This document shows, piece after piece, positions 36,616-41,250 of a stretch of DNA of 41,250 nt (its first letter is position 1; every line of letters begins with the position of its first letter). The DNA lies in the NCBI GenBank assembly GCA_902614915.1, contig CACMMX010000015.1:1-41250 (forward strand), given 5' to 3'. The notes under the pieces are model-generated. The model was not told the DNA's origin, did no database searches, and saw only the letters and a program-made list of their open reading frames with translations. Source of the stretch: an uncultured Cryomorphaceae bacterium. Its GTDB lineage: Bacteria > Bacteroidota > Bacteroidia > Flavobacteriales > Schleiferiaceae. The position numbers and the translations under genes were made by a program.

Positions 36616-36727
36616 ACAAAATTATTTTTTCGAAATTATAATATAATACATCAATGTAGCAAGTATCGCTTGCTTATTCAAGGGAATTAGAAATAGTCGA
36701 ATTAAAAGAAGTGGATATTCCTAATAT

Positions 36728-37036
36728 TTAATCCACAAAAACCGTATTCTCTATCTTGAATTTTTGAAGTTTATTAATCATCCAAAAAGAGTAAATGCCG
36801 ACGGTTATAAGTGTTAGTAAATACCAAACGATAAACTTACCAAGCAAGGAACTACCCTCTCCGATAAATTTTATTTTTCTACAATCAATGGTCGTGTTTT
36901 TTGCTTTCCATCTTTCAAGCTTACAAAAAGCCCAAGGAGTTGCAATACCAAGGGTGAAAAACACCATTAAATAGGCCGCAATTAGATTAACAAATAATCC
37001 ACCAACATCCTCATTGAATTCAAATTGTTTCTGCAT
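36728..37036 (-). CDS. DUF898-like (YjgN) membrane protein
   Basis: A 102-residue integral membrane protein with two hydrophobic segments (about 12-37 and 66-87). The features TLGIATPWAFCKLERWKAKNT and LTLITVGIYSFWMINKLQKF, each a membrane segment followed by a basic Trp- or Phe-containing turn, are typical of the YjgN/DUF898 family, of which this is a short version with the internal duplication. Start is the ATG at 37034-37036. Function unknown. Confidence 0.75.
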   Translation of the reverse strand: MQKQFEFNEDVGGLFVNLIAAYLMVFFTLGIATPWAFCKLERWKAKNTTIDCRKIKFIGEGSSLLGKFIVWYLLTLITVGIYSFWMINKLQKFKIENTVFVD

Positions 37037-37213
37037 AATCTGTCGTTATTAGTTCGTATCGTAAATGTATTAAAGTATCGATTACCTATTTTAAGGGGAT
37101 TAGAAGTGAAGCAGTTAGATGTTGAGGATTTACCAAACAAAGAATACACTATAATGGAGATAATATTAACCAGACACCTTATGCTAATATCACCAGCCAA
37201 AGCAGTATAGATA

Positions 37214-37243
37214 ATAAAAAAAGCATCTCTAAGTGAGATGCTT
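37214..37243 (-). terminator. Intrinsic terminator downstream of the tRNA-His fragment
   Basis: Arms 37221-37229 (aagcatctc) and 37235-37243 (gagatgctt) form a perfect 9-pair stem around a 5-base loop. On the minus strand the stem is followed by a run of T (complement of 37216-37220). It lies 6 bases downstream of the tRNA fragment's 3' end and fits as the original terminator of the tRNA gene. Confidence 0.85.
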
Positions 37244-37249
37244 CTAATG

Positions 37250-37310
37250 TGGAGAAGATGGGATTCGAACCCGCAACCTCCGGAACCACAATCCGGCGCT
37301 CTAACCAGCT
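37250..37310 (-). tRNA. tRNA-His (GTG) fragment, truncated at the 5' end
   Basis: On the minus strand, from 37310 down, the bases read as a tRNA starting inside the D-loop (agctggttag), then a perfect anticodon stem and loop (ccgga, ttgtggt, tccgg; anticodon GTG, His), variable loop, T-arm (gcggg, ttcgaat, cccat) and a 3' end (cttctcca). The 5' acceptor strand and 5' D-stem half are missing: upstream bases (tttagactggtgagc) do not pair with cttctcc or with gagc. The T-stem has one C-A mismatch. The discriminator seems to be A, not the C expected for tRNA-His. So this is a degenerate 3' part, probably non-functional. Such a displaced 3' end is left by integration into a tRNA gene. Confidence 0.75.
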
Positions 37311-37384
37311 GCTCACCAGTCTAAACGAGTAACTCACAGCTTGAAAAGTTCTCGGGCAGCGCCCAACCTCAGTGTGTAGAAATA

Positions 37385-37972
37385 CTAAAATCCGTAAGCG
37401 ACTCCAAATTGAATATTTGGAAGGACCTTCGCAAAGAAAGGGTGACTAAGTACTTCCTCGGGAGAGGCTGAAGAGCATCCACCCTGAAGACCGGTCAATG
37501 CAGGACCTGAGCCATATAAGAGCCCCGCGTCAAAGCCATAGGTTAAACCTTTTTTTGGCCTTAAGCCAAATCCAATGCCCAAATAAGTTACAGGATTTTC
37601 CGTGTAATTGACATCATAGTTGGACCCTTGGTCACCTACTAAGCTATTAAAAATACTTCCTACGGCAATACCGGTATTTACTCTAAACCAATCGGCAGAT
37701 TCAAAAGGACGGTGATTAATAAAAAAGCCCATCCAATCGCTACTAGATGTAACGTCAAATGTTTCTCCTCCTATTTCAGGACTAAACGGTGAGGATGATT
37801 CTGGTAGTGTTCCGACACCAATATTAAAACTAGTTTTTTCACTTACGACATAACCTAGTTGTAAAGAGCCACCAAAAGGGCTTAATCCTAATCCTACAGA
37901 GTATTGAGCAATCTCTTGCGCATAAGAAGTTGATATTCCAAAGCCAAATAAAAACAATAGTATTTTCTTCAT
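37385..37972 (-). CDS. Small outer-membrane barrel-like protein, homologous to the S46 peptidase C-terminal extension
   Basis: A 195-residue protein with a signal peptide (about 1-18, GISTSYAQE). The rest looks like a small barrel, with many Gly-rich strands and a terminal Phe (LPNIQFGVAYGF). It aligns by eye with the last 180 residues of the S46 peptidase (18135-21452): DWFRVNTGIAVGSI matches DAFRVVAAYGVGSL; GIGFGLRPKKGLTYGFDAGL matches GVGLGHRPVKGLRLGVDIGL; and the ends VLPNIQFGVAYGF and RLPNLQFTMGWGF agree. No enzyme function is visible. It is the first gene to the right of the tRNA-His fragment. Confidence 0.75.
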   Translation of the reverse strand: MKKILLFLFGFGISTSYAQEIAQYSVGLGLSPFGGSLQLGYVVSEKTSFNIGVGTLPESSSPFSPEIGGETFDVTSSSDWMGFFINHRPFESADWFRVNTGIAVGSIFNSLVGDQGSNYDVNYTENPVTYLGIGFGLRPKKGLTYGFDAGLLYGSGPALTGLQGGCSSASPEEVLSHPFFAKVLPNIQFGVAYGF

Positions 37973-38117
37973 TCTTTAAAAATTTTAGTAATAGTTCAAA
38001 TGTGAGAAATAAATAATATCAGTTCCCGCAACTGTTCTTTAATTATTAACAAACTTTTCATACAACATAGGGGCAATTGCCTCAACTGAACGGTTTCCTA
38101 AAAAACAGGAAAATCAA

Positions 38118-38159
38118 AAATCAACTAAAAAAGAGCTTAAATCAACTAAAAAAGGGTCA
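38118..38159. repeat. Two 21-base tandem repeat units
   Basis: Units 38118-38138 and 38139-38159 share aaatcaactaaaaaag and differ only in their last bases. A short overlapping plus-strand frame (38077-38265, TTG start, Lys/Asn-rich) is probably a result of this repeat and is not counted as a gene. Confidence 0.6.
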
Positions 38160-38222
38160 AAATGAATCGAAATCAGTCAAAACAAAGCGATTTTTGACAA
38201 AAAAGACAAATTCTCACTTTGC

Positions 38223-38654
38223 TCATTTAAGTGTTTTGGGTATGATTATATTGTACGAGTTCTGAGAGCCATTATCACAAGACTGGACACCCATTTCATA
38301 TTGTCGGGTATCATATAAACTTTCCTCCAAATATGTATAAATCGTTACGAGATGACAAAGGCTCGGGTTAGAATTATTTAAAAGTTGAACTGTTCCTTGT
38401 AAATTACTTCCTGTACTAACGATATAGTCATCAGAAATCAAAGAATCTAGAGGACTTGAATTACTAGACCCTAACCAAACAAAACCTCCTATTGGAATTG
38501 ATGAAAACTGATTCCCTTGAAGATTTTCTAAAGGAGGGTTAATTGTAATTGTTTGAGAAAGTAATACCTCTTGATTATATGTTGGATTTTGATTGCACGA
38601 CATTACAAGAGTCCCAATTAAAATAACAGGTACCACAAATAATAACTTCTTCAT
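38223..38654 (-). CDS. Lipoprotein of unknown function
   Basis: A 143-residue protein with a clear lipoprotein signal (MKKLLFVVPVILIGTLVMSC, acceptor Cys20). The mature part is Asn- and Ser-rich with a beta-like character and two Cys (in SLCHLVT and GVQSCDNG) that may form a disulfide. No family recognised. The gene is followed at its 3' end by the 21-base repeats and has 61 bases to the next upstream gene. Probably an envelope protein of the accessory region. Confidence 0.68.
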   Translation of the reverse strand: MKKLLFVVPVILIGTLVMSCNQNPTYNQEVLLSQTITINPPLENLQGNQFSSIPIGGFVWLGSSNSSPLDSLISDDYIVSTGSNLQGTVQLLNNSNPSLCHLVTIYTYLEESLYDTRQYEMGVQSCDNGSQNSYNIIIPKTLK

Positions 38655-38715
38655 CTCAAATCAATTTGAAAACGAAAATACGAATATGTCAGCTCAGGCT
38701 GCTGCGGTGAATTCT

Positions 38716-39528
38716 TTATAACAAAGATGTATAATCTTCAAGCAACTCCTTGAGTTCAATTGCAAGTGAGTTAAATGCTTTCTGCTTTTTTTTTATTCTT
38801 CTATAACCCCAATATCCTCCATCTTTTTTACGGTTGTACCATAGAAAATACCACAAGGATATTGTACCAGGCACAAATAAATAGTAGGTTAAATCCTCCA
38901 TATCATCCTTCATTCCATTATAGACGCTACTAATGAAAAATAAGCCAATAAAGGCAATTAAATAGCTTTTAATTTTTTTTGGACTAAAGTAAACCCTGTC
39001 AAGACCAAAAAGCGATAACAGACCAAATAAAGCCGCTATAGAATTAAATTTTACCTCAGGCAGTTTATTGACATCTAGTGAGGTATTTAATGTTTTTATG
39101 AAGTCCGAAATATCGGTAATTTTAGCATCTACTTTATCTGCAAAGTCTTGCTTGTCATAATCTAAAAGAGCACTTTTGGCTCTTCGCAAAGTAGGGATTG
39201 CTAGTTTGCTTGACTTTACAAGAAAAAGAAGCTCGTTAAGGTCAATAGTGCCATCAGTATTTGCTTCATCTACTAATTCAAAATACTCACTGTGAATATT
39301 CAATGCTTGATTAAAGGTTGCTTGAAAGCCTTTGATTTCAAATTTTTTAATCGCTTTATCTAAGTCATTTTGATAAATCCTTCCTCTTTTTCTATCAATA
39401 GCCGTGCTTCCCACAAGTCTATGAGGGGTAGAGTGTTTATCACCTAGTAAACTATTTGAAATAGCTTTACCATAATTTCTTCCGATCTCCCTTACTATTG
39501 AATTTGTAAAGGTTTTGCCTAATCCCAT
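38716..39528 (-). CDS. Membrane protein with EF-hand-like loop, unknown function
   Basis: A 270-residue protein. N-terminus about 1-60 is basic and soluble; residues about 85-98 (DEANTDGTIDLNEL) resemble an EF-hand loop, with E at position 1, N at 3, D at 5, G at 6, I at 8, E at 12; the preceding and following helices would be consistent. Two to three hydrophobic segments lie at about 160-232 (FNSIAALFGLLSLFGL, SYLIAFIGLFFISSV, YYLFVPGTISLWYFLWY), then a basic helical tail. Calcium binding is only suggested. No named family. The start is ATG at 39526-39528. It is followed by an AT-rich stretch and preceded by a terminator-like hairpin (39562-39583). Confidence 0.62.
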   Translation of the reverse strand: MGLGKTFTNSIVREIGRNYGKAISNSLLGDKHSTPHRLVGSTAIDRKRGRIYQNDLDKAIKKFEIKGFQATFNQALNIHSEYFELVDEANTDGTIDLNELLFLVKSSKLAIPTLRRAKSALLDYDKQDFADKVDAKITDISDFIKTLNTSLDVNKLPEVKFNSIAALFGLLSLFGLDRVYFSPKKIKSYLIAFIGLFFISSVYNGMKDDMEDLTYYLFVPGTISLWYFLWYNRKKDGGYWGYRRIKKKQKAFNSLAIELKELLEDYTSLL

Positions 39529-39561
39529 TATCTTTTTTTATTTAAGTCATATTATAAAAAT

Positions 39562-39583
39562 GGACCTCCGAAAAGGAAGGGCC
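39562..39583 (-). terminator. Terminator-like hairpin
   Basis: ggacctcc (39562-39569), loop gaaaa, and ggaagggcc (39575-39583) can pair with one bulge and one mismatch. On the minus strand it is followed by five T (complement of 39556-39560). It would end transcripts coming from the DUF2892 gene before the next gene starts at 39528. Confidence 0.4.
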
Positions 39584-39607
39584 TCAATATTTAAGTCCGT
39601 TTGTTCT

Positions 39608-39671
39608 TCAAGGGCAAATACTCCAAACTGGATGGTTGGATGGAGTCAAGGCGCTATTAGCTGAAAATTTT
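39608..39671 (-). pseudogene. Remnant of a BspA/DUF285 gene 3' end
   Basis: On the minus strand this 64-base piece reads FSANSALTPSNHPVWSICP and then stop (TGA at 39608-39610). The intact BspA gene in this window ends FSTGSSLTPSNHPVWGTCP and then stop. The DNA is likewise close, with ggatggttggatggagtca shared exactly. No repeats of the family precede it: upstream is the 3' end of the DUF2892 gene (stop at 39676). So only the last 20 codons of such a gene remain. Confidence 0.75.
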
Positions 39672-39675
39672 CGAC

Positions 39676-39885
39676 TTAACTACGTTGGCAAGTTTTAATA
39701 CCAAAAATACGGGAGGTCCAACATATACCCGAAAGGGCATTATAAACAAGGATGAGCCCAGCAACTGTTTGTGTTACAGTGAATACATCATATCCATTAA
39801 AAAAAACTGCAGGTAATAAGAATATCGCAATTACTGCTCTGGCCCACCTTTCAGGTGTATTTAAATTTTTTGGGACGCTCTTCAT
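39676..39885 (-). CDS. DUF2892 family small membrane protein
   Basis: A 69-residue inner-membrane protein with two hydrophobic segments (about 16-32 and 38-53). It has the DUF2892 pattern: an N-terminal basic NLNTPERWARAVIA, and a second segment with AGLILVYNALSGICWTS, ending with IFGIKTCQRS. This is the small YgaP-like domain that is often found alone. The Cys pair near the end (GICWTS and TCQRS) is common in the family. Function unknown. It begins at ATG 39883-39885; a shared upstream sequence (40015-40039) is noted elsewhere. Confidence 0.82.
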   Translation of the reverse strand: MKSVPKNLNTPERWARAVIAIFLLPAVFFNGYDVFTVTQTVAGLILVYNALSGICWTSRIFGIKTCQRS

Positions 39886-40014
39886 TTTAGTTAAAAAAAT
39901 TCAAATTAATAAAAAGTACAAGTTACTAATCTAGAAGTAAGTAATGAAGAAATTAAAGTGACCAATGTTCAGTCTAAAAAAGCAAAGAGCTAAACATATA
40001 TTTGACAACGAAAT

Positions 40015-40039
40015 TACGAAAGTGATACATTGAGTGAGA
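40015..40039. repeat. Upstream element shared with 40600-40636 (copy A)
   Basis: The sequence tacgaaagtg followed by atacattgagtgaga recurs, as tacgaaagtg ... acacattgagtaaga, at 40600-40636. It lies 130 bases before the start of the DUF2892 gene. The function is unknown; on the minus strand it includes a promoter-like TAATTTCG. Confidence 0.4.
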
Positions 40040-40106
40040 CTATAAAAGATCTAGTGTGAGGTTAATGAGCTAAAAACTTATTAAAAATGAAGACCAAACC
40101 TCAAAA

Positions 40107-40586
40107 CTATTCGTGAAAAAGAAACTCAGTTCTTCCTTGCATATCGAAATCAAAGTAGGTCACTATCTCAATCTCGCCTAAAGATTTATTTATACCCCTA
40201 TATTCACTACACGCTTTAACTTTACCATCCAGTCCACCATAAATACTGAGCTTATCCGGCACGAATGTATAATAGGAATAGTTTTCTTCAATGACCTTTC
40301 TGCTTTTTGACATAATTCCTAGGATAGCGTTATTTAACGCGTCATTAGATAGCTCCTCTGTTTTTGATTTGTTAATGAATATCACTGTATAGAGTTTGTT
40401 ATCACCACCCTGCCAATTAAAACTTTTACTATCAAGACTAGGAAACGTTGTAGTCTCTTGTTTTATTGTCTGTTGATGCTTTTTACTTTGAAACGTATTT
40501 GAGACTTTACAAAGGACTATCACAATGAGTGTGATGAGAAAAAAAACAAATAATACTTTTTTCAAATCAATTCGAGTAATCTTCAA
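40107..40586 (-). CDS. Single-pass membrane protein of unknown function
   Basis: A 159-residue protein with one membrane segment (about 9-26, KVLFVFFLITLIVIVLCK), followed by a soluble domain of about 130 residues outside the membrane. Blocks: FNWQGGDNKLYTVIFINKS, LNNAILGIMSKSRKVIEENY and a C-terminal EIVTYFDFDMQGRTEFLF. The start codon is not ATG: TTG at 40584-40586, or TTG at 40563-40565, which would leave KKVLFVFF directly at the N-terminus. A perfect TAnnTTTG element (TACTTTTG, 40594-40601 minus strand) precedes it. No family recognised. Confidence 0.62.
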   Translation of the reverse strand: MKITRIDLKKVLFVFFLITLIVIVLCKVSNTFQSKKHQQTIKQETTTFPSLDSKSFNWQGGDNKLYTVIFINKSKTEELSNDALNNAILGIMSKSRKVIEENYSYYTFVPDKLSIYGGLDGKVKACSEYRGINKSLGEIEIVTYFDFDMQGRTEFLFHE

Positions 40587-40599
40587 TCTACTTCAAAAG

Positions 40600-40636
40600 T
40601 ACGAAAGTGTCACAAAGAGTGACACATTGAGTAAGA
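40600..40636. repeat. Upstream element (copy B) with a 7-base inverted repeat
   Basis: Same start and end as copy A (40015-40039), but with 12 inserted bases. Within it gtgtcac (40607-40613) and gtgacac (40619-40625) form a perfect inverted repeat with a 5-base spacer, a possible operator or hairpin. It lies just upstream of the gene at 40107-40586. Confidence 0.45.
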
Positions 40637-40666
40637 AACAAAGAAAGCAGGGGAAAGTATTCTGAC

Positions 40667-40691
40667 TACTTGCCCTCCCTAAGGGCAAGTA
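40667..40691. terminator. Hairpin over the stop codon of the BspA gene
   Basis: tacttgccct (40667-40676) and agggcaagta (40682-40691) pair over 10 bases around a 5-base loop that includes the stop codon (40679-40681). No T-run follows on the minus strand, so it could be a terminator of weak type or an mRNA-stabilising hairpin. Confidence 0.45.
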
Positions 40692-41250
40692 CCCCAAACG
40701 GGATGGTTGGATGGAGTCAAAGAGCTACCTGTTGAAAAATTTGTGGGAATAGAGGTTATTGAAGGAACGCACCATCCACTTAAGTCTTGGTTGAAAGCTG
40801 TAGCGTTTTCAAACATTTTTCTCATCGCCGTAACATTACCTACATTCCAATTCCCAATGTCTCGGTTGAAAGATGATGCATTCTGAAACATATAAGAAAT
40901 ATCTTCAACATTACTGACATCCCAATTACCAATATCTTGGTTAAAAGATGATGCATTCTGGAACATCTCTTTGAGGCTCGTTACATTACTAACATCCCAA
41001 TTACCAATGTCTTGATTGAAAGCAGAAGCACCGCGGAACATACTCTGCATATTGGTCACGTTACTCACATCCCAACTCCCCAAGGATCTATTAAAGTTAG
41101 ACGAACCGTTAAACATACCCTGCATATTAGTCACATTACTCACATCCCAATTTCCTATGAATCCATTAAATGCATCAGCCCAGTAAAACATATTTTGCAT
41201 ATCAGATACACCACTTACATCCCAAGAATTTAAGTTTTGATTAAAATATA
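40679..41250 (-). CDS. BspA-like / DUF285 leucine-rich repeat protein, partial
   Basis: The 5' end lies outside the window; 190 codons are visible. At least six repeats of 25 residues (75 bases) are seen with the pattern FNQDIGNWDVSNVT-x-M-x-x-MFxNAS. This is the DUF285 repeat, found in BspA-like surface proteins that mediate adhesion. The C-terminus is a cap (GWCVPSITSIPTNF...HPVWGTCP), without a T9SS sorting domain, so secretion must depend on the unseen N-terminus. The repeats are close at DNA level and would support recombination. A remnant of a second copy's 3' end is at 39608-39671. Confidence 0.92.
   Translation of the reverse strand, partial: YFNQNLNSWDVSGVSDMQNMFYWADAFNGFIGNWDVSNVTNMQGMFNGSSNFNRSLGSWDVSNVTNMQSMFRGASAFNQDIGNWDVSNVTSLKEMFQNASSFNQDIGNWDVSNVEDISYMFQNASSFNRDIGNWNVGNVTAMRKMFENATAFNQDLSGWCVPSITSIPTNFSTGSSLTPSNHPVWGTCP

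Noticed and set aside
37025-37210. 61-codon plus-strand and 72-codon minus-strand frames near 37000-37200
   Set aside because: Low-complexity frames around the DUF898 gene's promoter, without motif or signal. They do not fit any family.
37250-37325. Intact tRNA-His gene
   Set aside because: The bases that should form the 5' acceptor strand and the 5' D-stem half do not pair with the 3' parts, and the T-stem has a mismatch.
38077-38265. 62-codon plus-strand frame with TTG start
   Set aside because: Lys/Asn-rich translation of the 21-base repeats, with no similarity; it runs into the 3' end of the lipoprotein gene.
40679-41250. 75-base periodic repeats as a CRISPR-like array
   Set aside because: The period equals 25 codons, the frame stays open throughout and the units encode the DUF285 repeat; there are no unique spacers.

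Overview
The window comes from a low-GC member of the Bacteroidota, most likely of flavobacterial type. Supporting signs are two proteins with type IX secretion (T9SS) type A C-terminal sorting domains, Bacteroidota-style promoters (TTG/TTTG, about 19-20 bases, TAnnTTTG), almost no Shine-Dalgarno sequences, and lineage-typical families such as an S46 dipeptidyl-peptidase, a DUF2795 protein, a PurF-like protein with an extended N-terminus and a SusD-free set of lipoproteins. The order panC-panD-flippase-like-radA is also familiar from Flavobacteriia. The genus cannot be read from the sequence.

Layout. 1-3150: a tight rightward cluster, panC (3' end only), panD, a UPF0104/flippase-like membrane protein and radA. 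3158-5009: a leftward pair, a membrane-anchored coiled-coil protein and an OmpA-family lipoprotein. 5321-9454: a 1377-residue secreted multidomain T9SS protein. 9708-12063: a lipoprotein with a bacterial Ig-like domain, overlapping a TPR protein. 12086-13183: divergent SCO and cytochrome c genes. 13201-17953: Uup-type ABC-F ATPase, a LolD/MacB-type ABC ATPase and an S9 (DPP IV-like) peptidase, ended by a strong hairpin. 18135-21452: an unusual 1105-residue S46 peptidase. 21527-25464: sucA-sucB (2-oxoglutarate dehydrogenase E1 and E2). 25608-28356: DUF2795 protein, cobalamin adenosyltransferase, and a PurF-like amidotransferase. 28413-32278: two divergent operons for the lower kynurenine route: 3-hydroxyanthranilate dioxygenase and ACMS decarboxylase leftward, aminomuconate-semialdehyde dehydrogenase and oxalocrotonate-type decarboxylase rightward. 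32423-35270: an MbnP-like protein, a di-heme peroxidase (MbnH/MauG family) and a barrel protein. 35407-37036: small poorly characterised genes, one apparently frameshifted in an A8 tract. 37214-37310: a truncated tRNA-His with its terminator. 37385-41250: lipoproteins, small membrane proteins and a BspA/DUF285 repeat gene, which looks like accessory DNA.

Most notable points: (1) the S46 peptidase carries an OmpA-like domain inserted between its catalytic Asp and Ser, plus a C-terminal barrel-like extension that is visibly homologous to the separate small protein at 37385-37972; (2) an MbnP/MbnH-like pair in which MbnP has a T9SS sorting tail; (3) a tRNA-His 3' fragment that may mark the edge of an integrated element; (4) a lipoprotein gene split by an A8 homopolymer; (5) a leftover BspA 3' end at 39608-39671 matching the intact gene end at 40679. 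No CRISPR array, transposase or integrase is seen in the window.
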